This document shows, piece after piece, positions 1-11,708 of a stretch of 64,000 nt of DNA (position 1 is the stretch's first letter; every line of letters begins with the position of its first letter). This stretch comes from Rhododendron vialii (taxonomy: Eukaryota; Streptophyta; Magnoliopsida; Ericales; Ericaceae). The position numbers and the translations under genes were made by a program. The stretch covers positions 16,176,001-16,240,000 of the forward strand of contig NC_080569.1 in the NCBI RefSeq assembly GCF_030253575.1, written 5' to 3'. Under the pieces are notes generated by a model, which worked only from the letters and a program-made list of their open reading frames with translations, searched no databases and was not told the DNA's origin.

Positions 1-1670
1 AACACCTTGTTGAATTGCTAGAGCTTCAACAACTGATGAACTTGCACACCTCTGTGAAAAACCCATAGAAGCAGCAACAAAAAGACCTCTAGAATCTCTA
101 ACCATAATACCATAGCCTCATTTTCCCATGTCTTTCTTCCATGAACCGTCCACGTTGATTTAAAGATCCCATCTGGAGGCCTAATCCACGAATTTGCAGT
201 GCCCTCCCCGGATGAAACAATATTCAGAGGGTTCAAAGAGTTTACAGACAGAAACTCTTGCAAATATTTCATTGCCCACTTGCACACCACCCCAGGAAGA
301 GCTAGCTCATGGTCAAACAGAGCCCCATTTCGACACTTCCAGATATACCACATAAGGACCACAACAACCGACAGACGCCATTCCTTATTGCTTTGATCCT
401 GCCACCACAGTTCCATAGAACCCCAAAAAGAAGAAAAAGAAGAAACTTGTACTGCCCCCATACTTACTAGCAAAGGCGACAAACGCCACGCTTGAACAGC
501 TAAAGGGCAATTACAAAGTACATAGACAACAGATTCTTGGTTAGAACCACAAACCGGACAGCTAGGATCGTCGATAACTCTCCTACGCTACAGAGCTTTC
601 CTAGTTGGGAGAATTTCATGACAACATCTCCACAAAAAATGTTTAATTTTATTGGGGATATTGAGCCCCCAAATAAATTTCCAAAGCGGCCCATTCCAAG
701 CCATCAAAACGGTCGTCCTCTCCATTTCCCATAGACCTTTGATTCTTCAATTCTAGAGCTGACAAATTGCCAGAGCTGACATTATAAGTACCCACATGTG
801 ACTGATGCCAAACCAACTTATCAACCCTGTTCGTCCACGATAAAGGAATGCTTAGAATGCACCGTGCATGATCCGAAACGAAAAGCCAAAAAATAATATC
901 TTCCTTCCATGAAGCCGAGGAAGGATTAATAAGTTGGTTAACTAGCACAAATCCCCCATCGTCCATCAGCCTTTGCGGATGGGGGGATGGAAAGCCCCAT
1001 CCATTGGCACCCAAGGATCCATATCAATGCACACTTGCTCGCTATTCCCAATTGACCACTGAACTCCAGTGGCTAAAACCTTCTTGCTTTCCCAAATGCT
1101 TTGCCAAACCCATGACGGATTAGAACCCAACTCAGCTTCCATAAACAAACTATCCTTAAAATATCTGCTTTTAAGAACCCGGGCCAATAAGCATTCTGGA
1201 GACATCATAATCCTCCATCCTTACTTTGCTAAGAGAGCCAAATTATAAGATGTAAGATCTTGGAACCCCAGTCCTCCCTTGAATTTAGGATTGCATAGTC
1301 GACTCCATTTCATCCAGTGAATTTTTCGTTCATCACATTTTTGGCCCCACCAAAATCTAGCCATAGCCGCTTCGATTTGGTGACACAACCCTTCTGGTAA
1401 CTTAAAACAGGACATAGCATATACCGGAAGGGCCAAAGCTACAGATTTAAGCAGCACCTCTTTCCTAGCCTGGTTGAGAATTTTCTCTTTCCACCCGGCT
1501 AATTTCTGAAGAACCATGTCCTTAATATAACTGAACAGGGCTGTTTTAGACTTTCCCACTTCTGCCGGCAACCCTAAATATTTTTCCAAATCTGAGCGAA
1601 CTGGAATAAACACCAACGCATTCAATTTCTGCTTCAAGCCCACCCCAGAGTGAAAGCAAACTTCACCCAT
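1..1670 (-). mobile_element. Decayed LINE (non-LTR retrotransposon) ORF2 3' part
   Basis: Minus-strand reading gives, in order, the C-terminal reverse-transcriptase region (1670-1221, with EKYLGLPAEVGKSK, LAGWKEKILNQARKE and RFWWGQ), a zf-RVT-like region (about 1014-500, with ILSIPLSWTNRVDKLVWH) and the start of an RNase H-like region (482-18, with WIRPPDGIFKSTW). These motifs and their order are typical of plant L1-type ORF2 proteins. The pieces lie in different frames separated by stops, so this is a dead copy. The N-terminal endonuclease and RT core are missing to the right of about 1670, which fits the usual 5' truncation. The copy runs off the left edge of the window. Confidence 0.88.
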
Positions 1671-2574
1671 CTAAAAGTACTCTACATTTTTTCCAAGTTG
1701 ACCCTTAATTCTTCAATCGAGTTACCGTCCAAATTTGAATATCATGATGACGATGCTGCAGCATCTGGATATACTAATATTTTTTTTGGTAATTCATTCA
1801 AATATAATATTGGTCCCTATTATGCTGAAAAGTTTATATCTCATCTTTTTATCTATTGTTTTGTCCAAGACAGTTTTAATATACCACAAAAAAAATAGAA
1901 CATTCATCCGCATACATTGATTCCAGAGTATTTTACTTCATTTTTTGATAATTCTGGTGCTTAGATCAGCTTACACGCACCTCATTTATTTCTATTGCAA
2001 AAGAATGATGCTTGCGTAGATTTTCTTAACTCTCGTTGCTAAAGAATACTATTTGATAAGGTTCTATCGTTTACTCAGCCAAAGAATGAGAAGTACTTGA
2101 ATTATAGACAAAAATTCTATATATGCCGCTGCCTAAGAAATACCAAAAAGTGTATTAAATGTGTGAACCATACACAATTTTTATCAATTACAGGGAGGGT
2201 AATGTTCACCCTCTTTAAAGGATGGTGAACAAAATTATTCTCGATATTTCCTCAAATAAGTGACGTGCTAGTTTCCATTCAGACACGATGAAAATTAACA
2301 GACAGTAACTTAATTATGTGGTACCATTTGGGTCTCTATCAGAGTATCAGTCACATATGAAACCATGCCTCTCTTGTCAGCAATTGCATGCTTGTCATAT
2401 TTCTATCTTTGAAATTGTTTTTGTGAACTCATAACCTTAGAATTGACATTAGTGAAGTCGCTGTTGGAGTTTAGTGTGCGTTGATCTGGCCTTTTTCTTT
2501 TTCTTTTTTTGTTCTTAACAAATTAATTTCAACACAATAAACAGTTCTGACCTTTGAAACAGATCCTAAAAATA
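1671..2574. other. AT-rich intergenic stretch, nothing recognised
   Basis: No convincing reading frame, RNA gene or element boundary is visible. Short open frames at 1650-1920 are AT-rich without domain signatures. Confidence 0.5.
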
Positions 2575-2661
2575 GACATCACCAGATCGTCATTGACGGG
2601 TATTAATTACCAAACAATGAAGCTCAAGACATCACCAGATCGTCATTGACGGGTACTAATT
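2575..2661. repeat. Tandem duplication, period 53 bp
   Basis: A segment of about 34 bp beginning GACATCACCAGATCGTC occurs at 2575 and again at 2628 with one base difference. The second copy runs directly into the truncated foldback element at 2656, so the duplication may mark a deletion or repair junction. Confidence 0.75.
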
Positions 2662-2943
2662 TTTTGAGGCCGTTTATATATTAAAAAATATGGTTAAAAA
2701 ATTAAGTGGTCCAATTTTTAATCTGTTTGAACGGGTGTGAAGATCGTACTATTATGATCATATTATTCTAAAGAGACATAATCAAATTTTGTCTCTAAAG
2801 CTCTCATAATCACGTTTCTGCTCCATAAGATTACAAATTGGTGGTTGAAATTTTTTATTTAATCAAAACGGCAGCGTTTGCAGAGTTTTGCAGAGTGTGG
2901 GTAGGGGCTCCTGTGCTCCTCGGGCAGCAGAGCCCCTGGGTCC
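2656..2943. mobile_element. Right half of a foldback element
   Basis: This segment matches the right half of the palindromic element at 18763-19590: the central AT-rich module, then AAAACGG, a GTGTGGG(T/C)AGGGGCT motif, and the end GGGCAGCAGAGCCCC followed by GTCC. The left half is absent, so the element is truncated at its symmetry centre. Confidence 0.65.
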
Positions 2944-2950
2944 GTATTTC

Positions 2951-3936
2951 AGCTACCAGGAGTAAAGACTCGGCTCCCTCTTTGTCGGAGCAGTGACTCA
3001 TAAAAGCTGCGAGCTGCAGTCTGCCATAATGACGGCGTTTTGGGGTAAAACGGGGTAATGCACGTGAATGCCTCCCTCTGACCTCTCTTCCTGTCTTCAT
3101 TTGCTCTCATTTAAATAATATGATTAAATTTAGCTGTTCTAATTTTCAATCTGTTTGAACTACTGCAAAGATCTTATTTTTTTAATTCTATTATTCTAAA
3201 GGATCATAATTAAATTTTGTCTCTATAGCTCTAATAATCAAGTTTCTGCTTTATAGAGTACCAAATAAAGAACAGATACTTAATTATGAGAGTCACAGAG
3301 ACAAAATTTAATTATGATAATTTAAAATAATATGATGAGAAAAATAAGATCTTCGCATCGATTTAAACGGATTAAAAATTGGAGCAGTTAATTTTTTTAG
3401 ACCTTTTATATATTAAAGAATATGATTGAAAAAATAAGTGCTCTAATTTTTAATCCGTTTGAATCGATGTGAAGATTTGAATTTTCTGATCATTTTATCC
3501 TAAAGGCACTGCTCCAATTTTTAATCCGTTTGAACCGGTGTGAAGATCTGATTTTTCTGATCATTTTATCCCAAAGACTCATAATTAATATTTGTCTACA
3601 GGCTCTCATAATCAACTTTCTGTTCAACAAGGTCCCAAATAAAGAGCAGATACTTAATTATGAGAGTCATAAAGATAAATTTTAATTATGAACCTTTAGA
3701 ATAATATGATAAAAAAATAAAATTTTCATAGAAGTTCGAACGGATTTAAAATCAAAGCACTTAATTTTTTTAACCTTATTATTTAAATGAGAGCAAATGA
3801 AGACAAAGAGAGGTCAGAGGGAGGCATTCACGTGCATTACCCCGTTTTACCCCAAAACGCCGTCGTTATGGCGGGCTGCAGTTTGCAGCGTTTTTGAGTC
3901 ACTGCAGGGACTCCGGTCCCTCTTCTGTTGTAGCAA
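2951..3936. mobile_element. Large palindromic foldback element
   Basis: The arm at about 2951-3119 is an imperfect inverted copy of 3778-3936. Shared blocks include GACGGCGTTTTGGGGTAAAA, GGGGTAATGCACGTGAATGC and TCATTTGCTCTCATTTAAAT. The loop (3120-3777) holds several inverted copies of an AT-rich module marked by ATCCGTTTGAA, AGATCTT and TTCTGATCAT. No coding capacity is seen. Exact ends and TSD are unclear because the outermost arms have diverged. Confidence 0.75.
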
Positions 3937-4000
3937 TGTTGGTCAGATATGAGAGAGTGTGATGAGGTGAGAGACCTCACTTGTAAAGCTTTTATCTGAA

Positions 4001-4982
4001 GAGTTTTTTTTTTTTTTTTTATCCCTTAAATTATATACTTTTTTTTGTTTTTATTTTTAGTCTCTCAACTATCAATCTGACGATTTCATCCCCTCAACTA
4101 TCAATCTGTTTCTGTTTACCTACTTAGTCAATAGATAACAAAAATTAGGAGTTTGGACGAAAAATGTCATGTAAGGCCCTCTTTGGAACCCTATGGAGCA
4201 AATACTTGATTATAAGAGTCCTGAAATAAAAATTAATAATGACCCTTTTGAATAATATGATCAGAAAAATTAGATCTTCGCATCGGTTCAAACAAATTGA
4301 GACCTTATGTGGCATTCTATAGAGGTTAACATATACATACTTTTTTAAAAAGATTGAGCTCCTTATATAAAATTAGACTGTTTATATATTAAAAATATGG
4401 TTAAAAAATTAAGCACTCCAATTTTCAATCTGTGTTGAATCGGTGCAAAGATCTTATTTTTTTGATCATTTTATCCTAAAAGATCATATTTAATTTTAGT
4501 CTCTAGAGCTATCATAATTAAGTATCTGCTCTACAGGGTCCGAAATAAAAAGCAGATATTTAATTATGAGAGCCCTATCTATAAAAATTTATTATGACCC
4601 TTAGAATAATATGATTAGAAAAAAGATTTTCAAACCGATTCAAACGGATTGAAAATTGGAGCATTTAATTTTTTCGAAAAGGTTTACATATTAAGAAACA
4701 TTGTTAAAAAATTAAGTGCTCCAATTTTCAATACGTTTGAATCGGTGCAAAGATCTTACTTTTTTTATCATTTTATCTTAAAGCGTCATAATTAATTTTG
4801 GTCTCTAGCTAGGACTATCATAATTAAGTATCTCCTCTACAGAGTTCCAAACAAGACCTTACATGACATTTTCCGTCCACATTTCTAATTTTCGTTATCT
4901 ATTGAACTAAGTAGGTAACGGTATGATAGTTGAGGGTATGAAAAAGTGCATAGTTTAGGGGATAAAAAGAAAAGAAAAACTC
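4001..4982. mobile_element. Large palindromic foldback element, distinct termini
   Basis: The outer arms at 4001-4190 and 4845-4982 are inverted copies: GAGTTTTT ends, TATCCC(C/T)TAAA, CTCAACTATCA, CAATAGATAAC and AAAATGTCATGTAAGG each occur in both orientations. The interior (about 4190-4845) contains at least two inverted copies of the same AT-rich module found at 2656-3936 and 18763-19590. The putative TSD (TTATCTGAA versus TTATCCGTG) matches at 6 of 9 positions, so it is weak support. Confidence 0.75.
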
Positions 4983-5570
4983 TTATCCGTGAATGTACCG
5001 ATTTTAGGAAACCACGTATATGCTTTGTGTATAAGTGTTTGGTGTGTGTGTTTGTTGGTTTTGATCCCGTGGGGCACAACACAACAAATCCACATTTATA
5101 TTCTCCTCCCATTGCACTTGGGGCGAATCTCCCCCACGTTGCATTGGTAAATCCTAAAACATTGATAAATCTTGATCATTTTGAATTTGAAAATCAATTA
5201 GCCATAACTCTATAGATGGGGCAGATTTTGTAGACTTTTTAGTGCATTTCTTTTATCTTGGAAAGGCTAACTAACTACATGCATTTCTAACTACTATAGT
5301 AAGATGTCCTAACCAATCTAGACCATTTATTCAGGGCTAAATGATTTCGTACTGTTAGATTTATTTCTCCTTATTATATAGATGTTTAAAATTTTGCAAA
5401 TTGTTTTATGCTTCTTTTCCTTTCCCACCCCTATTTCCCCTCAAACCCTAGCAAATCTTAAGGGGAGCGAGGAATACAAATCAAATCGGCTTCAGCTCTT
5501 GAGACTCGTTCCCATGATCTGGCTGTACTATAAAAGTTCTATATGTACCATATCCTGGTTCACTTATCAG
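4983..5570. other. Intergenic, nothing recognised
   Basis: Open frames at 4946-5215 and 5382-5615 lack domain signatures, and the first overlaps a transposon arm. No gene is supported. Confidence 0.45.
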
Positions 5571-5580
5571 ACCCTAAGAT

Positions 5581-5768
5581 GGTTTTTTTTTTTTCAATAT
5601 TCTATATATCAGTAGGGAGTTAGCGGGCTGGAGAATTAGTAAATTAGTCTACAAAAAGTTTAGAAGCTGTCTATAGCCCTGAACCCCAAACACCTCTAAC
5701 GAGACTCAAACCTTAGTTTATCTTGTCGGAGGACCATGAGATAACCGTTGGGCTACGATCCCTTTGTA
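5581..5768 (-). mobile_element. tRNA-derived SINE with 10-bp target-site duplication
   Basis: Read on the minus strand, the element starts with a tRNA-like head. It has an A-box-like TAGCCCAACGG (rc of 5745-5755) and a B-box-like GGTTTGAGTCTC (rc of 5701-5712), spaced as in an RNA polymerase III promoter. A body follows, ending in a poly(A) run (T run on the plus strand at about 5583-5594). It is flanked by a perfect direct repeat ACCCTAAGAT at 5571-5580 and 5769-5778. Head, tail and TSD together make a SINE call strong. The family is not identified. Confidence 0.85.
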
Positions 5769-5778
5769 ACCCTAAGAT

Positions 5779-6429
5779 ATTCTTTTTATGCTCATAAAAA
5801 TATATTTGAACAATGAAACTAACAAATTGGCAAATGTTTAATTTCTGGAGAATATCGGTATCTGGATGCATCTGGTTTCTTTTTTGTTTGATTAGCTTAT
5901 AGAATTATAAACAAGCTTCAAAAAAAATTCATCTACTTTGCAAAACCCATTAACTTGACTAATATTCCTTCGAATTCTGGTCTACCATAGAAATTCTCAT
6001 CATATCATTCTGTAGAACAGCTTATCTTCAAAAAAAAATTAAAAAATTAAAAAATCCTCTCCAACCTATTCATCAGTTTAACGTTAGCAAAAAAATATGA
6101 GAAACTCCTCTAGGACAATTGTAAAATTTACTTCATCCATTTTCAAAACATTGTCCACTACGCAATATGAGAACTTTAAAAAAAAAAAAAAATAGTAGAC
6201 TTTTTTGTTGACAAATTTATAGGAGTATATTTTTTTGACAAATACATTTTTAAGTTCTCATTTCGCGTGGTAGATAATTTTTTTTTTATTTCGAATAGAG
6301 ATTTTTTTTTTGTACTACACTATTTATGCTAATATATGAGATTTTGTACATATATTGTTGGCTAATAAATCAGCCAGTAATATTTGAATATCCTGCTACA
6401 CTATTTTGTACACTATTTTCTCGTTTACA
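5779..6429. other. Intergenic with a Stowaway-like hairpin remnant
   Basis: Segments around 6151-6180 and 6250-6282 are inverted copies (ATTGTCCACTACGC versus GCGTGGTAGATAAT, with AGTTCTCAT), which suggests a decayed small MITE. The rest is AT-rich without genes. Confidence 0.45.
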
Positions 6430-6566
6430 CTATTTTTGGCAAACGAGCCGAGTTTTAGAGTGTTCGAGCTCGGCTCGCCAGAAATTTAGTTGGCTCTAGC
6501 TCGGCTCGAGCTCGTGAAGAGCTGCAGGACTTGAGCTCGAGCTCGGCTCGCTCGGCTCGTTTATGA

Positions 6567-6629
<63 letters not shown>

Positions 6630-6708
6630 CTTACAAAGCTCGAGCTTGAGCTCGGCTCGCTCGGCTCGTTTATGATTACTTACAGAGCTCGAGCTCGGCT
6701 CGTTTATG

Positions 6709-6754
<46 letters not shown>

Positions 6755-6943
6755 ATATATAGTTGGGCTCGCGAGCCAATTCGAGCCGAGTTTCGACTAG
6801 CTCGAGCTCGGCTCGTTTCATAAACGAGCCGAACATTTTAGCTCGAGCTCGTTCATTTGTGTCTTGAACCGAGCCGAATCGAGCCGTTATCGAGCCGAGC
6901 TTCGAGCCGCTCGTGAGCGGCTCGGATCGTTTGCAGCCCTAGT
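6430..6943. mobile_element. hAT-like repeat rich in GAGCTCGGCTCG, with TA microsatellites
   Basis: The region is dominated by degenerate copies of GAGCTCGGCTCG in both orientations. Its right end, read inward, is TAGGGCTGCAAACGATCC, which resembles the TAGGG-type ends of hAT elements; the left end is not clear. Two TA tracts (6571-6627 and 6712-6751) interrupt it. Related but diverged sequence occurs at 20035-21109 and about 44500-44780. Confidence 0.6.
6571..6627. repeat. (TA)n microsatellite
   Basis: Uninterrupted TA tract of about 57 bp. A second tract lies at 6712-6751 within the same repeat. Confidence 0.95.
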
Positions 6944-7404
6944 ACTGGCAGAGGGCCTCGCTTTAACTTCCATAGGAAAAAACCAGAGAACTTCCATCTA
7001 GCCCTTTTACCTTAGCCCTAACCAACGAAAGGTAGGTGTCAGGGGCGGGTACATATCACATATACGGGGGCAATCTGCCTAGCTAGCTACCATGCCCCAA
7101 GTGGGCTCATCTTGAAAAGGGGAGAATGCAGTTTGATCATCGTCATCCCTGTTTCCTTTTGGCCTAACTTTTTCTGTGTTTTTTGGCATCGTCTTTTTAA
7201 TTGTTTTTTCTTAATTTTTAGTATTAGATTTGAGTATATGTCACACCGTTTGTCTCAAAAAAATCTATAAGCATAGATCAAATTTGAAAATGTTTCATAT
7301 AAGATGACACGTTAAAGACAAAAAATACTCAGAAGGGTCATTATAAGTGATTTTTTTTTCTTCGAATTTTGGCTATATTTTTTCTCATCTAGTGTTTACG
7401 ACCA

Positions 7405-7444
<40 letters not shown>

Positions 7445-8257
7445 AACTAGTCACAAACCTAGTAGTCCAACAACATAGAAAATTAGAAAATAATAGTATA
7501 GACATGGTAAAACTTTATGTGGAAATCCATGTATTCTCTAAAACATTGCACAATTCTAAATACAAGGACATTCTCTATTTTTTATTCACCTTCGTAGAGT
7601 TCACCTATATATGTATATATCTATAGGTAATCGTAATTAATCTCGTAACTTACAAAAATGTTTAAACATAATGACAGGTATAAATCACTTTTATTTTTAT
7701 AACGGCCAATATTAAGTAGTATACACTATTTTGTAACGGTAAAGTAATGATAGGTCAATAATACGTACAACAGTAAGTGTTTTATTTTATTATTATTGGA
7801 ATGTTCCAACAAATTAAAAGAAGCGAGAGGAAAGGAATGATCATTATCAATCTAATTTGTATTTCTCGATGACACAAACTTAAAGATAAAAGATACGACT
7901 CTAAAAAGGTGAAGGTATAGGGAGAAAAAAAAAATAGAGATGTACGTACGTCTACAACCCGGCCATATGAAAAAAGAACCCATGCATATGAAAGATACTC
8001 ATATAATTTTATTTGATCATCTGGTACAATTTTTACAAGAAGATCGAGACATATGTCTGTCTGCGTAACTAATGGAAACAAAATACTACTACTGTAAATG
8101 ATTCCGGACCACCAAGCCGGCCAGATTTTGCCATGTCGTCGTCTACGTCAAAACTCTCTCTTCTTTAATATCGATCGAATAATTCTATAACCCATCAACA
8201 GTACTACTATTATTATTGTGTTTATAATATCCCGTGGATGGTAATTAATTAAGAAAC
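6944..8257. other. 3' flank of the P450 gene, no gene seen
   Basis: AT-rich with a (TA)n tract at 7408-7442. No domain-bearing frame was found. The P450 stop codon lies at the right border. Confidence 0.5.
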
Positions 8258-10598
8258 TTAACAACGAGTCAGACGAATTGGGAGGCCTTTTTCTGGTGTT
8301 GGCATCATATCACCCATGACCTTCTCATCAGGAAACAGAAGTTCCCACTTATACCTCTTCACCACATTGTGGATGAAAGTTAGTACTGCTAATCGTGCAT
8401 ACTCTTTCCCCGGGCACAACCTAGGCCCACCACCAAATGGTACGTATGTGTACGGAGGAGGCGGTGCTTCTCCGTCTTCGTACCTTGAAGGGTTGAATTT
8501 TTCTGGGTCCTTAAAGTACATGGGGTTCTTGTTTGTCGAGCTAACAGTCCAGTAAACCTGCGATTTTGGTATTTTTGTTACAAAATTAGAGTCAGTCACA
8601 ACACAATAATATATAATTAAGATAAGATAAAAACCAACTTACACAAAAGGGATGATTCAATCGCTTAATTAGTTTGTTTTAAAATAGGATAGGATAGGAG
8701 TATTTACACACCTTCCATCCCTTAGGAATTGTGTAACCAGCAAAGGTAAAATCACATAGGGCCTCTCTGAAAGTTCCTTGAAGGGGAGGAACAAGTCTCA
8801 TCACTTCGCACATCACATTCCATGAGTACTTCATTTTCGACAAGTCTTCCCAGTCTAACAATTCTCCTGCCTTTTTGCCCTTTGAGATCTCCAATTGCTC
8901 TGTAGTTTCAAATAAAAACTCCATTAGCACTCAGGCACCGTTTGGTTCCTTAACAAAAAGGTTGATTTTTAATTTAATTAAGAACAATACAATACTAAAG
9001 TCCACACTTAATTTCTCCATTTAATTTATTTTAGCTTACTTTCCTAAAAAATTCAAATGGCTGGCCATAAATCATAGGAGACCGATCCTCTGCAATGATT
9101 GCACCATCCAATTTGTCTATTTATGGGTCTTTTTTTCTTTTTTTTTTTGCTGTTCATTTAGGGGTCCTTCATGATGATGGAAAGAAAGCAATCATAGTTT
9201 AGATCTCAGCATCAACCTTGTTAGAAACCTAGCTTGTTGATCCAACGCAGATTAATAGGACTACGTAACACATGTAATTTGGTTTTGTTTGGTATATACC
9301 AAATTGAATTAATGTATGAAAAATCTGTAATTGTCTCCTATTGATTCATATTCTATCCATATGATTTTTGGCATGGTGAATCGTCTCGGCGAATCTAAAA
9401 AATGAACGTTTTGATAATAAATCAAGTAGTATCAAAAAACATGCAGTAGTTATTACTATCCAAAAATCAGAAACACACACAAAACTGGAAGATGTGGAGC
9501 TGCTCCCAACTTGTAAATTATCCAAAAATCATACTCCTATTTAAATGACTAATATTGTTTCGTTAGCATGCATAATTACTTTGACCTAGTAGTAGTAGTA
9601 GTAGTAGTAGTATATATGAAATTAAGCTGGAGGAAAAAACCAAAAAGGGGGATACCTGACAGGACTCTGTTGTAGACATCTGGATTTTCACCCACATACT
9701 TCATGAAAAAAGTTATGGTGGTAGAAACTGTACTATACCCAGCTACTATCAAACCCATCATTTTATCAGCAATCTCTGCCTCTGGCATGAAACTCCCATT
9801 TGGATCTGCGGCCACAATCATATGCGACAATATGTCCTGCATCGGTGCCCCACTCGCCATCGCAGCTTTCTTCTCCTTAATCACATTCACTAGCTCCTTC
9901 CGAATGGCAGCCGCAGCCTTGTTTGCCCGATAAAAGATCGTTCCGGGGACGTTCAAAATAATCGAGTGCATCCCCAGAGTGATATCGTCGAAGTGACCAA
10001 CAAGCCTCGCGATACGCTCTGGATTGTCGATGCCCAAAAAGAAGCGACATGCAAGCGTCAAGGTCACTGTCTTGGAAAGAGGAAAAACTTTCACCTCACT
10101 TAATCCTTCCCAATGGACATCCAATTGCTGTTGTGTAATCGAGTCCATTTTGGCCAAGTACCTCATTAGGGCCTCCGGTTTGAAAAAACCGGGGGTCCTA
10201 ATCGATTTCACCTCGTCAGCTGGTGAGGCTTGGACCGGTGGAGCAGGTGCGTTAGTTTTGTACGATCGGAAAAGCTTTTGCATCGGATGTGGACGGAAGA
10301 CGGTGAAGAGCTTTTGCTCGTTGGAGAAGAGAAACTTGTTCCCGCTAGGGCCGCATATCACTGCGGTTTTCTCTCCAAGAATACTGGTCTTGAAGATTTC
10401 GTGAGAGTACTTTTTCATCCTATCGCCCACGAAGTTCTCGGGCTTGCCAAACAAGAACTCCATGGTTTCGCCCATGATCGGCCACCCGAAGCTGCCCGGT
10501 GGCAGCTTGACATCGGAATGAGACCGGCGTCGGAAGGCGAAGACGGTGATAACAATAGAGAGAAAAACTAGAACTACAGAGAGAGATAAGGCCTCCAT
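8258..10598 (-). CDS. Cytochrome P450, CYP716 family (triterpenoid oxidase-like)
   Basis: Three exons on the minus strand: 10598-9656, 8899-8712 and 8557-8258. GT-AG borders keep frame and give 476 aa, the usual CYP716 length. An N-terminal membrane anchor (residues 1-22) precedes the Pro-rich hinge [13 protein letters not shown]. The ExxR pair is E346/R349 in CEVMRL, and the heme loop is [10 protein letters not shown] with ligand Cys425. The I-helix reads VAGYSTVST, with Ser289 where CYP716A12-like enzymes have the Asp of GGHDTAS. CYP716 enzymes are ER-bound monooxygenases that mostly oxidise pentacyclic triterpenes such as beta-amyrin, often at C-28. Substrate here is inference, and no oxidosqualene cyclase is nearby. 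A TATA box lies 126-133 bp upstream of the ATG. Intron 1 contains a TAG trinucleotide repeat at about 9588-9610. Confidence 0.93.
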
Positions 10599-10723
10599 GG
10601 GTATAGTACGTGATAGCTAGGGTAATTATAGGAACCAAATTAAAAATGAAGAGGGAGAGGGAGAGGGAGATCGAAGAATTGGGTTGGGAACTTGGGATAC
10701 GTATGTGGGGGTTGGAAGTGTGG

Positions 10724-10731
10724 TTTATATA
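10724..10731 (-). promoter_or_regulatory. Probable TATA box of the P450 gene
   Basis: CTATATAAACC on the minus strand, 126 bp upstream of the ATG at 10598, followed by a pyrimidine-rich leader. Position and sequence fit a plant core promoter. Confidence 0.6.
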
Positions 10732-10945
10732 GGAAAAATTAAGCAATCAAAGCATAGTACTTGAAAGTCATTGGACTGCGCATTATTTATCTTGTGTCCC
10801 GGATTCCGCACGCCATTTCTCTAAGGTAAAGCCCCTCAATATTGAATTTTCCAAGTTTGTTTTTTGCCTTTTTTTAATTAGTCAGTCAACACACATCGAT
10901 CAGGTCGAAAAGAATTTCTTCAGTCTTGAGTTGTTGTGTTTATAA

Positions 10946-11704
10946 GGGGGTGTTTGGCAACCCCATTTTTGCATTTCCATTTTTCCATTTTGGCAAGTCC
11001 ATTTTGGAAACCCATTTTGAAAAATCTATTCTCGGATTCTCCTAAGAGCATCTCCAGCCTTGACCTATTTTAAGACTCAAATTTAAAAATGGGGCAAAAA
11101 CCACAAAAATCTCTCTCCAATCTTTGACCCAAACCCTTCCCCATTTTGGGTTTTACCCATTTTTTGCCCAAATCTGAGACAACTTTTGCCTTGACCCATG
11201 CCATTTCTCCAACAGCTAGTTAGAGAGAGAGAAAGAGGGAGATGCGTAAAATTTGGATTTGATGGTTGGAGATGTGTCTACCCAAAATGAGTTTTTACCC
11301 AAAATTTGACTCAAATTTGAGGAAAAATATGGGTGAAGGCCGGAGATGCTCTTAAAGAAGCAAAAATGGAGAATCAAGTCCAGACCTCCTTTTCCCATTC
11401 TGCCTTTTTCCCATTTTGAGTTGAATTACCAAAATGCCCACTTCAACTCCTTTTATTTACCAGTTTTGCTCTTCATTTATTTTTACATATTTTAACAAAT
11501 ATAATAAGGGCAAGGGCAACTTGGTAAAAAACCAATCCATAATTCATTCGCATCATTCATCTACCAAACACTACTAGTGTTCCAAAATACATTCAATACA
11601 TATTTCCCAAACACTATTTCATTCTCCAAAACACATTCTGACCATAATTCAAAAAATTAAAAAGCTAAAAATAAAAAGCCAAAAAATAAGTTGCCAAACA
11701 CCCC
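10946..11704. mobile_element. TIR element (GGGGTGTTTGGCAAC ends) with nested MITE
   Basis: The left end GGGGGTGTTTGGCAAC and the inverted right end GTTGCCAAACACCCC bound about 760 bp. ATAA occurs immediately outside both ends, compatible with a short TAA-type duplication of PIF/Harbinger or Tourist-like elements. No transposase is present. The MITE at 11045-11352 is inserted in it. Confidence 0.75.
11045..11352. mobile_element. Small MITE (AGAGCATCTCCAGCC ends)
   Basis: Ends AGAGCATCTCCAGCC and GGCCGGAGATGCTCT are inverted copies flanked by TA on both sides. It is about 308 bp and non-coding, and it sits inside the element at 10946-11704. AGAGCATCTCC ends are widespread in plant MITEs. Confidence 0.75.
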
Positions 11705-11708
11705 ATAA

